This document shows positions 8,660 to 17,416 of a stretch of 64,000 nucleotides of DNA, one piece after another. Both the position numbers and the translations under genes were made by a program. Under the pieces are notes generated by a model. That model had not been told where the DNA came from. It did no database searches and saw only the letters and a program-made list of their open reading frames with translations. This DNA comes from Bacteroidales bacterium. GTDB lineage: Bacteria > Bacteroidota > Bacteroidia > Bacteroidales > UBA3663. The DNA is taken from NCBI GenBank assembly GCA_017449065.1, contig JAFSKF010000040.1, forward strand, positions 62,001 through 126,000. Direction: 5' to 3'. The stretch's first letter is position 1. Each line of letters starts with the position of its first letter.

Positions 8660-9460
8660 ATGCGCAAGAACCGGTACGTAACTTTACTCTATCTGACGTT
8701 CCGTTCGCTCAATGCGTTTGAGGTGCTGCTGCTAAGTGCCATTCTGGCGCTGGCAGTAGCATCGTTTGTCATCAAGGGCAGCTTCGGTTTTAATGCCTGC
8801 ATGGCAGCAGTCGGAGCCATCTTGGGCGTCTTTTGTGTGGTGCTGGGTGCCAAAGGGTCGATGGCCAACTGGCTGTTCGGTATTGTCGAAGCCTTTATAC
8901 ATATTTATATATGTTTCTGCACCCACATGTACGGAGACTTCCTGCAGCGGTTGTTCTACAATCTGCCCATGCAGTTTTTCGGATGGAAACAGTGGGGCAA
9001 GCGTCGCAGGCACGATGATACCGCTCGCATTCGTACACGCTACATGACCTGGAAGCAACGCGCATGGACCTTATTTGCCGTTGTTGTGGCTACGTTGCTT
9101 TTAGGTGTCTTCTTGCTGCAATTCGGACCTTGGTTAGTGGAAATCATCACGCAGACTTTTACCCGATTCGGTTGGGGAGAAGTGGTGTTCAAGACCTTAA
9201 AACTCGATTACGACACGCAGTCGCAGCTTTGGCTGGATTCGTTCACCACCGTGATGAGTATCATTACCATGTGGGTATCGGTCAAGGCGTACGTCGAGCA
9301 ATGGTATATGTGGCTGATGATCAACGTGGCGTATATTGCCATGTGGCTGATGTCCGATTCCGTCTTCTCGTTCATGACTACTGCCAAATATTGCGTGTAT
9401 CTGATCAACAGTTTCTACGGCATCTATATGTGGAATAAGTTGAGCAAAGAAGAGTTGTAG
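8660..9460 (+). CDS. pnuC: PnuC-family nicotinamide riboside transporter
   Basis: A 266-residue integral membrane protein with about seven hydrophobic segments. Family marks are NWLFGIVEAFIHIYIC, the YGDFLQRLFYNLPMQFFGWKQW stretch (quoted here only as its position, about residues 92-113), and the C-terminal pattern with EQWYMWLMINV and WNKLSKE. PnuC proteins move nicotinamide riboside (or, in relatives, thiamine) by facilitated diffusion. No thiamine or NAD riboswitch is seen nearby. It lies directly downstream of proS. The substrate could be another vitamin, since specificity within the family varies. Confidence 0.8.
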   Translation: MRKNRYVTLLYLTFRSLNAFEVLLLSAILALAVASFVIKGSFGFNACMAAVGAILGVFCVVLGAKGSMANWLFGIVEAFIHIYICFCTHMYGDFLQRLFYNLPMQFFGWKQWGKRRRHDDTARIRTRYMTWKQRAWTLFAVVVATLLLGVFLLQFGPWLVEIITQTFTRFGWGEVVFKTLKLDYDTQSQLWLDSFTTVMSIITMWVSVKAYVEQWYMWLMINVAYIAMWLMSDSVFSFMTTAKYCVYLINSFYGIYMWNKLSKEEL

Positions 9461-9495
9461 TTGGTAGTTATTAATTAATAGTTAGTAGTTATTAG

Positions 9496-10314
9496 ATGAA
9501 AGTCCAGGATATAGCATCGCTGATTGAGCAGAAAGCACCCTTGCAGTTGCAAGAGAGTTACGACAACGCTGGGTTGCAGGTTGGAGATCCCGAACAGGAG
9601 CTGACTGGGGTGATTACGACCCTCGATGTGACGGAAGAGACCGTCCTGTTGGCTATCGGAAAAGGGGCGAATCTGATTGTGAGCCACCATCCGTTGCTGT
9701 TTCATGGCACCAAACAGATCAATCCTCGGAAGGACTATATCAGCCGGGTGATTATTGCTGCCATTCAGCATAATATTGCCATCTATAGCGCTCACACCAA
9801 CCTCGACAATGCACCCGATGGAGTGAACTATAAGATTGGCGAAGTGCTTGGTTTGCAGAAAATATTTCCCTTAGCACCTCTTTCATCAGCGCAGACGGCA
9901 GGTCTTTCGTCCGATTTCGTGCAAGCCTGCGGCAGCGGTATCATCGGAGAATTTCCGTCTCCTCTTTCTGTTGCCGGATTGGCAAAACAGGTGAAAGAGA
10001 AACTTCACATCGAAGCCTTACAGAGCAATGCCGCAGATGTGGATAGTGAAAAGAGAATTACGAGGCTGGCGTTGTGCGGAGGTGCAGGCGACGACTTTAT
10101 TGGCGATGCCATCAGGGCCGGTGCGGATGCTTATCTGACAGGCGAGGTGGGTTATCATCTGTTTTTCGGACATCCCGAAATCCTCATTCTTTGTGGCGGA
10201 CATTTCGAGACGGAGCAATATACGCCTTCTTTGTTGCGCGATTGGATTTTGTCCCGCTATCCTTCGCTTAAGGTAGAGGTGGCTCCGAAATCAAGTCCGG
10301 TAGTTATTTGGTAG
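9496..10314 (+). CDS. Nif3-like dinuclear metal centre protein (short form)
   Basis: A 272-residue member of the NIF3/DUF34 family (YbgI-like), hexameric proteins binding two metals. Metal-ligand motifs are visible: SHHPLLFHG near 61-69 and SAHTNLDNAPDGVN near 97-110, and the C-terminal GHFETEQ (about 240). Many Bacteroidetes and Firmicutes members are ~365 residues with a PII-like inserted domain; this one lacks the insertion. The function is unsettled; it has been proposed to act in GTP cyclohydrolase-like or metal-cofactor chemistry. An AT-rich direct repeat of about 11 bases (roughly GTAGTTATTA) sits just upstream, at 9464-9494. Confidence 0.85.
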   Translation: MKVQDIASLIEQKAPLQLQESYDNAGLQVGDPEQELTGVITTLDVTEETVLLAIGKGANLIVSHHPLLFHGTKQINPRKDYISRVIIAAIQHNIAIYSAHTNLDNAPDGVNYKIGEVLGLQKIFPLAPLSSAQTAGLSSDFVQACGSGIIGEFPSPLSVAGLAKQVKEKLHIEALQSNAADVDSEKRITRLALCGGAGDDFIGDAIRAGADAYLTGEVGYHLFFGHPEILILCGGHFETEQYTPSLLRDWILSRYPSLKVEVAPKSSPVVIW

Positions 10315-10333
10315 CTATTTAAATTCAGCAGTT

Positions 10334-11500
10334 ATGATTGAATCTGATATTCGAGAGGATGAGTATGCGAAGTATCCTTCAGCCTGTTATGTGCTGGAGG
10401 AGCGGTTGCTGCGTCGGAATCTGTCACTCATCAAGCATGTGGCAGACGAAGCCGGAGTGGAAATTATTCTGGCCTTCAAAGCCTACGCCTTGTGGAAGAC
10501 TTTCCCGATCTTCCGCGAGTACATCAGCCACACGACGGCTTCTTCGCTGAGCGAGGCACGCTTGGCTTTCGAGGAGTTCGGCACCCAAGCACATACGTAT
10601 TCACCTGCTTACGATGACGACAATATCGATACGATTCTGAAGTGCTCGTCACATATCACTTTCAATTCCCTGAGCCAGTTTGAACGCTATGGGGCGAAAG
10701 CTTTGCAGGCAGGCGTTTCTTGCGGACTTCGTGTCAATCCCGAATACTCGGAAATCGAGACGGAGATCTATAATCCCTGTGCTCCCGGTAGTAGGTTCGG
10801 AATTCTGCATACCGATTTACCTGAAGAACTTCCTGCAGGTGTGGAGGGCTTCCATTGTCATTGCCATTGCGAATCGTCTGCCCAGGCCTTAGAGCACACG
10901 CTGGTTCATCTGGAAGAGAAGTTTGCGAAATGGTTCCCGCAGCTCAAGTGGCTGAATCTGGGCGGCGGACATCTGATGACTCGCAAGGACTACGACGTTG
11001 ACCATCTGATTGCTCTCCTGAAAGGTTTGCGTTTGCGATATCCTTGGCTCAAAATCATTCTGGAACCCGGTTCTGCATTCGCCTGGCAGACGGGACCGTT
11101 GATTTCAAAAGTGGTCGATGTCGTCGAGAATCACGGCATTCGTACCGCTATTCTGAATGTTTCGTTCGCCTGCCACATGCCCGATTGCTTAGAGATGCCA
11201 TATTGGCCTGCGGTGCGAGGAGCAGAGACCCTGGAGAATGTCACCTCTACGGAGGAGAATGTCTATCGCTTGGGTGGCAACAGCTGTCTGTCGGGCGATT
11301 ACATGAGTTCATGGCGCTTTCCCCATCCTTTGGAGGTAGGCGATTACGTAGTGCTCGAAGACATGATTCACTACACCACCGTCAAGACCAATACTTTCAA
11401 TGGTGTTTCGCATCCGGCCATTGCCTTGCGCCATTTGGACGGTAGCATCGAAATCCTTCGTGAGTTCACCTACGAGGACTATCGCAGTCGCATGGATTAA
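10334..11500 (+). CDS. nspC: Carboxynorspermidine decarboxylase
   Basis: A 388-residue PLP-dependent decarboxylase (fold III, alanine racemase-like) that makes norspermidine or spermidine from the carboxylated precursor. It is the final step of the polyamine route used by Bacteroidales. The family N-terminus is present (CYVLEERLLRRNLSLIKHVA) with the PLP lysine in ILAFKAYALW (Lys about 49). GFHCHCHCESS and LNLGGGHL are conserved, and the C-terminal active-site region has GGNSCLSGDYM. Full length. It starts 19 bases after the Nif3 gene and is convergent with the GH43 gene. Confidence 0.93.
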   Translation: MIESDIREDEYAKYPSACYVLEERLLRRNLSLIKHVADEAGVEIILAFKAYALWKTFPIFREYISHTTASSLSEARLAFEEFGTQAHTYSPAYDDDNIDTILKCSSHITFNSLSQFERYGAKALQAGVSCGLRVNPEYSEIETEIYNPCAPGSRFGILHTDLPEELPAGVEGFHCHCHCESSAQALEHTLVHLEEKFAKWFPQLKWLNLGGGHLMTRKDYDVDHLIALLKGLRLRYPWLKIILEPGSAFAWQTGPLISKVVDVVENHGIRTAILNVSFACHMPDCLEMPYWPAVRGAETLENVTSTEENVYRLGGNSCLSGDYMSSWRFPHPLEVGDYVVLEDMIHYTTVKTNTFNGVSHPAIALRHLDGSIEILREFTYEDYRSRMD

Positions 11501-11519
11501 TCCTTTTGTTTTTATCCCT

Positions 11520-12542
11520 TTATCTCAGTTCTGGCCATCCGTCGGGTGTCCAGCTGATGGTTCGTTGTATCAGCAGGGCAGTTCCGTTGCGTTCTGCACT
11601 ATATCCGTGACAGATAAAAATATCTTCATCGTCCATGTGATAGGCTGCACAATGTCCTGCTGCCTCCCATTCCTGTTTGTCGCCCTCCAGGAAGAGGGTT
11701 CCGCCTCCTTCCAGCATCTCCTTTCCTGTCCGATCCAGATAAGGACCGCCAACGTTCTTGCTGCGTCCCACAGCCACCCGGTAATTGCTTTTGGCACCCC
11801 GGCAGCAGTAATCCCACGATACGAAGAGGTAGTAATATCCGTCGTGCTTAAAGATGAACGGAGCCTCGATGGCGTTGCGTCCTGCAAATTTTGAGGTCGG
11901 GTTCTCAGCCGCATCCGGGTCACCCAGGCGGTGGCGTCGGGCAAGGGTTACAGGTTTCGAGGCCAAATGCATGGTGGAGTCGAGCCGGGCGAGCTGGATA
12001 CCGTCCCAGAACGAGCCCCAAACCAGCCAAGGGGTATCGTTCTCGTCGATGACGAAGTTCGGGTCGATGGCATTCCAGTTGTCGCGTTTTTCTCGCGATA
12101 CCACAATGCAACCTTCATCTTTCCATACGTTTGCCATCAGCGATCGGGTGCTGAGCAATCCGATGGCGGAACCATTCTTTCCAAAGGTCGAACAACTGTA
12201 TGCCATCCACCACTTGTCGTGCCAGTAAATCACGTCCGGAGCCCAGACATGACTGTTGAAGCCCGGCACGGAGTCGGTGGTCCACCCGGGTATGACCGTC
12301 ATCACGGGTTGGGGGAGGACCGTCCACGTCTTTCTGTCCTTCGATGTCATCTGCTGGATGCCCACGCCTGTCGAAAACACGAAGTAGGTATCAGCTTCCT
12401 TTGCCATCACGGGGTCGTGCACCATGGGTGTTTCCGTCTGGAATGCTTCACGGGGTCCCCGGTGTCTGCGTTGTCCCTGTGCCGATGCCCAGCTTTCCAT
12501 CACCGTTATTACCGCTAATGTCAGTAAAATCCTTTTGTTCAT
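11520..12542 (-). CDS. GH43 family glycosidase (arabinan endo-1,5-alpha-L-arabinosidase-like)
   Basis: A 340-residue five-bladed beta-propeller glycosidase with a signal peptide ending near ASAQG. The GH43 catalytic triad is visible: base Asp43 in VHDPVM, pKa-modulating Asp160 in NAIDPNF, and acid Glu226 in AIEAPFI. SHVWAPDVIYW and YYYLFVSWDYCCRG match arabinanase-type members. It probably cleaves alpha-1,5-arabinan from pectin side chains in the periplasm or at the surface. Xylosidase or arabinofuranosidase activity cannot be excluded. It is a single gene with its own promoter (12576-12607). Confidence 0.85.
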   Translation of the reverse strand: MNKRILLTLAVITVMESWASAQGQRRHRGPREAFQTETPMVHDPVMAKEADTYFVFSTGVGIQQMTSKDRKTWTVLPQPVMTVIPGWTTDSVPGFNSHVWAPDVIYWHDKWWMAYSCSTFGKNGSAIGLLSTRSLMANVWKDEGCIVVSREKRDNWNAIDPNFVIDENDTPWLVWGSFWDGIQLARLDSTMHLASKPVTLARRHRLGDPDAAENPTSKFAGRNAIEAPFIFKHDGYYYLFVSWDYCCRGAKSNYRVAVGRSKNVGGPYLDRTGKEMLEGGGTLFLEGDKQEWEAAGHCAAYHMDDEDIFICHGYSAERNGTALLIQRTISWTPDGWPELR

Positions 12543-12575
12543 ATTGAAGTATGGTTAATGTTATGATTCACGCAG

Positions 12576-12607
12576 CAAAGATACACATTTTATTTGAATC
12601 CTGCAAA
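12576..12607 (-). promoter_or_regulatory. Promoter for the GH43 gene
   Basis: On the minus strand, TTTG (12604-12607), 20 bases, TATCTTTG (12576-12583), 33 bases before the start codon. An exact match to the Bacteroidetes consensus. Confidence 0.7.
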
Positions 12608-12717
12608 CTTTATACTACATTTATAATATTGAGCATACGGATTTCCTTACAAATACAGATTTCAGCAATAATGTTAGTTTTCGCGTATTTCGCAATTTTC
12701 GCAATAGAAAAATAATA

Positions 12718-12745
12718 AATCCAGAGCAGTTGGCTGCCCTGGATT
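12718..12745 (-). terminator. Terminator of the secreted protein/small peptide operon
   Basis: The arms AATCCAGAGCAG (12718-12729) and CTGCCCTGGATT (12734-12745) pair around a 4-base loop. On the minus strand a T-rich run follows. It lies 30 bases after the stop of the 52-residue gene. Confidence 0.75.
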
Positions 12746-12775
12746 CTTTTTAGTGTTATTAGTAATTTTTTTCGA

Positions 12776-12934
12776 TTAGTTTCCTTCGAAATCTGACCAA
12801 TCGCTGTTACGCTGCTGAGGAGCCATAGCGGAGCCTGTTGCATCCTTGCCAACCATGGTGACAGAAGCAGCAATCACTTGAACGGTGTCGATTTTGACAA
12901 TGTTCGTGCTGGGTGTCTGATATGTCTTTTTCAT
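12776..12934 (-). CDS. 52-residue small protein of the MKKTY... type
   Basis: Reading leftwards from ATG 12934 gives a 52-residue protein beginning MKKTYQTPSTNIVKID and ending NSDWSDFEGN, with a central IAAS motif. The stop is at 12776-12778. The start is 32 bases after the stop of the large secreted protein and a terminator follows, so it is the last gene of that transcript. I recall similar short MKKTY...IAAS peptides as a recurrent, uncharacterised Prevotella/Bacteroides group, but I cannot verify this here. There is no classical signal peptide. It could be a secreted or processed peptide, or a small regulatory partner of the upstream protein. Function unknown. Confidence 0.65.
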   Translation of the reverse strand: MKKTYQTPSTNIVKIDTVQVIAASVTMVGKDATGSAMAPQQRNSDWSDFEGN

Positions 12935-12966
12935 ATTTCGTTTTCTAATTAAAATTACTCATTATT

Positions 12967-15900
12967 TTATTTAACGATCACCTTCTTGCCGTTTACGATG
13001 TAGAGACCCTTCTGAGCCTTGGCTACACGCTGGCCTGCGAGGTTGTAGATACCGTTGGCACTCGTCTCAGCCTCAACAGCCTCGATGCCTGTTACCTCAT
13101 CTGCGAACTCGATAACCATTGGAGCACCAGCTTCTGCATCAGGAGCCAACGTAGTAGCGATGTGCAGGTAAGCACGGTTAGCGGCAACGGTCTGACCAGC
13201 TGCGAAGTAGAAGCCAACATTACCGTCAACCTTGTTCAGAATCATATTGGTGTACTCTCCATCGATAGTAGCAACGGCAGCACCAGTACCAGCCACGAGG
13301 TCGTTATCTGTAACAGCTTCAGCACTTGCAAGAACTGGGATATCCTCAGTCTTGCCACCTTCTGCATAGAGCAGGACAGGAGTGTTGGCAGGAACCTGAT
13401 TCAACTTGGTCAAGGTAGCAACACCCTTCTTAGTAACCGTCACAGCGTATGCCTCAATAGCAGTAGCAGAGAAATTGAGATTATAGTTGCTCACATAGGT
13501 AGCAAAGCCAGCCTCAGAAACGGTAACGGTTGATTTTGTAACATCAGTCTTATATAGGGCTGGTGATGCAATACATTGCCAGTTTGAAATGTTATCATTG
13601 CCGAGCTTAATACCCATCTTAGTACCACCCGCAGTTGTAACGGTGAAGTTAACTTTGTACGTTGTGTTCAACGTTGTTGCAGTTACAGCATCACCCGTAG
13701 CGTCTCCGGCAGCCATCAGAACTGTTGTAGCTTCATTTGCGCAAGAGAGAGCTTCGAAACGGTAGTTGCCGGCTGGCAGATTGATTGTCTGATACAATGC
13801 ATAAAGATTTGCAGTCGTGCAAGCATTGCTGGTATAACGCTCTACAAACTTAGATACCAAAGAGCCGCCAGGTGCGCCTGTTGTGCGACAAGCAAAGTTA
13901 TTATAATCACCCAGATTTGTTCTTGGAATGTCAGTTGCCCATCCTTGATCTGCTGGAGCACCCCAGTCAGCGAAGCCTTCGAAAGATGGATTCGTTAACA
14001 GGAATGATAGGTCAAAAAGTTTGCCTTCTGCTGGATCAGCAGTACCAACGTAAGTAATCATCGCAGTCTTCAATGTAGAAGTAGCTGTTGTGATTGCAGC
14101 TGCAGTTGTAGCAGCCTCGACAGCTGTATTCTGTGCACTAATGGCTGAAGCAAGAGTACTATTGGCATCACTATTGTTGTTTTCAACAGAAACAAGAGCG
14201 TTTGCAGAGGTTTTCAATGTCTGGAAAGAAGCGTAAGGAGCAACAAAAACAGAAGCAGAAGTTGCGGCTGCTTCGATAGCGGCAATAGCGGTCTCAAAAC
14301 CTGCAGCTGTTGTAGGATAGTTTGCACCAGAGTTTGCCGTAACTACAGCATATGCTGTGTTGTAAGCGGCAGTAGGAATAGTTCCTTCAAGGACGGTAAC
14401 CTTAGCAACAGCTGCATTGAAAGCATCATCCATAGATTGAATGCTTACATTCTTAAATGCCACCCAATTATAGTTTGCACTTGAAATTTTCACACCAAGG
14501 GTAATTTTTCCGTCATCGCCTACCGTAGCTGCGGCACCAAGCATTCCATAGTAACCCTTTTTGTTACCGTTAGTAAATGCGGTTCCGACTTCTGTCATGT
14601 CTTGCTCTGTGTCGTTCACAAAGAATGTTGGTCCATTAGGAGTGTTACCTGCTTCGCTATATGCACGCACAAGAGCTTGAGCATAATAGGTTTCTCCTGG
14701 TTCAAGTCCCGCAAGTGTATAGTATGCTTGACCATCTTTGAGAGTGCTTGATCCATTAATCCAGGTCTGAATGAAAGGTGTGGTCATACCTGAACCATCC
14801 GTATTACCTTCAGTTGACCATGTGTTTACTCTGAATTCAGAACCTGTACCAGTATCTGACCAGCCTTCAATACTGCTGTCAGAAATAGATCCTGAAGCTA
14901 TGATGGAATAACTTGCGATAGAGGTATTAGCATTGGTTGTTGCTGAGGCCAAAGCAGCAGTTGCTGTATTCAATTCTGATGCCGAGGTTTCGTTCACATT
15001 TCCTTCATCGTATGTAGATATTGCACTTTGAAGTGCAGCGAGAATGGATGTTGCCATCTTTTTGCTTTGGTCTACAGCCTTGGCATTGGCAAGTGCAGTT
15101 TCGTATGCTTCTGTCAATAAGGTAAGGTCCACAATGTCTCCAGTACGAACAAGAGACTTAATTTGCACATGGTGCCATTCTGTCAGGTCGGCTTTCGCAA
15201 GACCCATACCGAGTGTCAAACTTCCATCCGTAACTTTGACACCACTGATAGTGTAGATTCCGACATTATCATCACCTGGATATGAATTCCTGGCACGTGC
15301 GTTTATCCACTCTTTAATCTCATATGCTCCTTCGGTAAATACGTATGCAACGTCACCTGCATCATTTGTAAGAGAACCATTCCATTCCTTCTGTGAAAGA
15401 GCGTAGAATGCAACCTCGTACATACCGTTATCCAGTCCACTGACAGTCTGGTAGATGTGACGGCCTATGGTTTTATCGCCATATTGGCGTGCAGTATTGA
15501 TTGAACCACCTTGATAACCGTCACCGGCACCTGTCCAACCTGTGGTTTTTACCTTGTTTGTGCAATCCTCAGCTACTTCATTTTGTAAAATTTTTACGTT
15601 GTCAACAAACAAATGAGGCATGGCGGCGTTTCCTGAAGGGCCAACATAACCCATAGAAATTTTACCGGCTGTTTCTGCAGCGAGTTCGAAAGTTACGGCA
15701 ACGTTTACCCACTGGCCAATTGCGAATGTGTTGTTTGGGGCATAATGTGTAGTTCCTCCATCTTCTATAAAGCCGAACAGGTTCGTGGTGATAATCCCAG
15801 AACTATTACCGCTACCAGATGTAGTATTGAAAACATTGAATTTTATAGTATAGCTACCAGCAGGAAGAGTTACGGCCTGTGTGTACTGGATACTGCCGCC

Positions 15901-16266
15901 CCAAACAGCACAAAGTCCGGCAGCTTTACCAGCATTTCCATTAGGATCTGTTGCAGGAGCAGTATTTCCAGCACCTGCTACCCATGAGGCACTTCCATAT
16001 TCGAATAAAGCACCGGCCAATGTGCAGTTGTCATAGCCATCCGCTGTCGATCCGACGCTAGCATTTGTCCATCCACTAATGGCTTGTGCACCATAGTAAG
16101 TTGTGCCATTTGCAGCCATATCTTTTCCATAGGTACATACATTATTGTCGATAACAGTACCTGCGGAAAAGTCCGCATTGGTTAAATATGTGGAAGTCAC
16201 ATCTGTCTGTGCCCACATACTTCCGGCACACAGTAGTGCCGCTAAAGAAAGAAGAATTTTCTTCAT
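12967..16266 (-). CDS. Large secreted multidomain protein with sorting-like C-terminal tail
   Basis: I choose ATG 16266, which gives 1099 residues starting with a clear signal peptide (MKKILLSLAALLCAGSMWAQ). An upstream in-frame ATG (16347) would put this signal in the interior. The body is Ala/Thr/Ser-rich with low charge. Two or three carbohydrate-binding-like beta-sandwich regions alternate with helical stretches (such as AVDQSKKMATSILAALQSAI) that resemble FIVAR/bacterial-Ig linker modules. No catalytic domain is recognised. The end reads GIYNLAGQRVAKAQKGLYIV followed by a lysine-rich terminus, resembling type IX secretion sorting tails. It is probably a surface or released adhesin or glycan-binding protein. 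A 52-residue gene follows in the same transcript. Confidence 0.8.
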   Translation of the reverse strand: MKKILLSLAALLCAGSMWAQTDVTSTYLTNADFSAGTVIDNNVCTYGKDMAANGTTYYGAQAISGWTNASVGSTADGYDNCTLAGALFEYGSASWVAGAGNTAPATDPNGNAGKAAGLCAVWGGSIQYTQAVTLPAGSYTIKFNVFNTTSGSGNSSGIITTNLFGFIEDGGTTHYAPNNTFAIGQWVNVAVTFELAAETAGKISMGYVGPSGNAAMPHLFVDNVKILQNEVAEDCTNKVKTTGWTGAGDGYQGGSINTARQYGDKTIGRHIYQTVSGLDNGMYEVAFYALSQKEWNGSLTNDAGDVAYVFTEGAYEIKEWINARARNSYPGDDNVGIYTISGVKVTDGSLTLGMGLAKADLTEWHHVQIKSLVRTGDIVDLTLLTEAYETALANAKAVDQSKKMATSILAALQSAISTYDEGNVNETSASELNTATAALASATTNANTSIASYSIIASGSISDSSIEGWSDTGTGSEFRVNTWSTEGNTDGSGMTTPFIQTWINGSSTLKDGQAYYTLAGLEPGETYYAQALVRAYSEAGNTPNGPTFFVNDTEQDMTEVGTAFTNGNKKGYYGMLGAAATVGDDGKITLGVKISSANYNWVAFKNVSIQSMDDAFNAAVAKVTVLEGTIPTAAYNTAYAVVTANSGANYPTTAAGFETAIAAIEAAATSASVFVAPYASFQTLKTSANALVSVENNNSDANSTLASAISAQNTAVEAATTAAAITTATSTLKTAMITYVGTADPAEGKLFDLSFLLTNPSFEGFADWGAPADQGWATDIPRTNLGDYNNFACRTTGAPGGSLVSKFVERYTSNACTTANLYALYQTINLPAGNYRFEALSCANEATTVLMAAGDATGDAVTATTLNTTYKVNFTVTTAGGTKMGIKLGNDNISNWQCIASPALYKTDVTKSTVTVSEAGFATYVSNYNLNFSATAIEAYAVTVTKKGVATLTKLNQVPANTPVLLYAEGGKTEDIPVLASAEAVTDNDLVAGTGAAVATIDGEYTNMILNKVDGNVGFYFAAGQTVAANRAYLHIATTLAPDAEAGAPMVIEFADEVTGIEAVEAETSANGIYNLAGQRVAKAQKGLYIVNGKKVIVK

Positions 16267-16374
16267 GTGCATTAAATTTTTAATTGTTAGAAAATATGGT
16301 TTTAAGTAACTCGTTAGATTCAAATGATCGTAGGTGACGTGGGGCATCTAGTAAAAAAAAGCCCTTATCGCGTG

Positions 16375-16382
16375 CAAATTTA
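16375..16382 (-). promoter_or_regulatory. -7 box for the large secreted protein
   Basis: On the minus strand TAAATTTG, about 108 bases before the start codon at 16266. No good TTTG box at the expected spacing. The implied leader is about 100 bases. Confidence 0.45.
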
Positions 16383-16685
16383 ATAATAATATGTGAAAAT
16401 TCAGTTTTTACTCCCCCCGTTTTTGAAAATCAGCCAATATGAAAAATAAAAAATCGTTAAATCTGCAAAGCGCAGATGATAATTTTAGGCTTATTGTTTT
16501 GGATGGGGCGAATAAAAAGAGAAGTATATCGGTCGGGAGCGAAATCGGGAGTGGTATCGGTTGTCCGCATTTTTTTGTTTATTTCGTGTTTTTTGCAATA
16601 AATATATCCGGCATTGGTTGGAACATGTGTATATTCTAACTGGATTGTGTGCCATCCTATACCAAAGCAGTCTTCTCGAACCTGC

Positions 16686-16757
16686 ATTTGCAGCCTCCCC
16701 GAGCCTGCACGTGTACCCTCCCGGACACAGCACGTGCAGCCTCCGGAGGTTGCAAAT
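16686..16757. repeat. Nested inverted repeat
   Basis: Outer arms ATTTGCAGCCTCC (16686-16698) and GGAGGTTGCAAAT (16745-16757) pair with one G-T wobble. Inner arms CTGCACGTG (16705-16713) and CACGTGCAG (16731-16739) pair perfectly. The element is GC-rich inside an AT-rich gap. It could be a structured RNA, a protein-binding palindrome (it contains CACGTG twice) or a mobile palindromic repeat. Confidence 0.7.
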
Positions 16758-16990
16758 TATCTTAGTTGTTTTATTCAAATTTTACAGGCTAATCGGTATT
16801 TTTATGGTTTGATAGTTGGATAGAGCACTCTGAAACGATTTTGTAAGTTTTTTTATTGCGAAAACATGCGAAAGAGCGAACGGATGCGAAAATTTATTAA
16901 GGTTTAATTATAGTGATTGGATTGCGGGGCAAAGGTACGAAAAGTTTCTTTCAAAAGAAAGATTTTGACAGAAAACGGCAGAAAAACAAA

Positions 16991-17027
16991 CAAAAAACGG
17001 GAGACACGTAGTATCTTCCGTTTTTTG
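16991..17027 (-). terminator. secG terminator
   Basis: An A-rich arm ending in CGGGAGA pairs with TCTTCCG plus a T-run. The structure is nearly symmetrical, so it may work in both directions. It lies about 20 bases past the secG stop codon. Confidence 0.75.
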
Positions 17028-17047
17028 TAACTCTCAAAGAGAAGGGA

Positions 17048-17389
17048 TTAGTTAGCCTCTGCTGGAGCTTCAGCTGGAGCGGCATCGGTAGCCTCAACGT
17101 TCTCCGGAGCACTCATCGTCTGTTCGATGGCGTCGTTAGAAAGTACGCTGCCCTGCTCTACAGCAAACTTGTGGGTAGTAACGGTGCAAAGAATGCAGAG
17201 GAATGCAATAATGCCCATGATGCTCCAAGTTGCTTTCTCAAGGAAATCGGCAGTTTTAGGGGCACCCATAATCTGATTGGAAGACTGGAACCCTGCTGCA
17301 AGACCTCCGCCCTTTGATTTCTGGATAAGAACAATCCCGATCAGCAGGACGCTGAGAATTACAATGATGGGTACAAAAATAGCGCTCAT
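17048..17389 (-). CDS. secG: Preprotein translocase subunit SecG
   Basis: A 113-residue inner-membrane subunit of the SecYEG channel. Two membrane segments (about 4-24 and 55-75) flank the conserved cytoplasmic loop IQKSKGGGLAAGFQSSNQIMG, including the GGGL motif (motif at about residues 23-43). The C-terminal Ala/Glu/Pro-rich tail is a lineage-typical extension without known function. It is the last gene of a four-gene leftward operon and is followed by a strong terminator. Confidence 0.93.
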   Translation of the reverse strand: MSAIFVPIIVILSVLLIGIVLIQKSKGGGLAAGFQSSNQIMGAPKTADFLEKATWSIMGIIAFLCILCTVTTHKFAVEQGSVLSNDAIEQTMSAPENVEATDAAPAEAPAEAN

Positions 17390-17416
17390 TTGTTTAATGT
17401 TTATTTTTAATTACAA

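Larger units (their letters stand above)
16383..17047. other. Long intergenic region with nested inverted repeat
   Basis: About 660 bases without a convincing gene. Short open frames here have no family signal and poor codon character. The notable content is a nested inverted repeat at 16686-16757, a minus-strand TACCTTTG box at 16930-16937 that could start a leftward non-coding transcript, and the secG terminator at 16991-17027. Confidence 0.5.

Noticed and set aside
12610..12873. 87-codon minus-strand frame
   Set aside because: It overlaps the 52-residue gene in another frame and runs through the terminator stem.
16267..16347. Upstream ATG extending the large secreted protein by 27 residues
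   Set aside because: It would bury the clear signal peptide that begins at 16266.
16439..16823. Several 60-95 codon frames in the long gap before secG
   Set aside because: Overlapping frames on both strands, no motifs, and they run through the nested inverted repeat.
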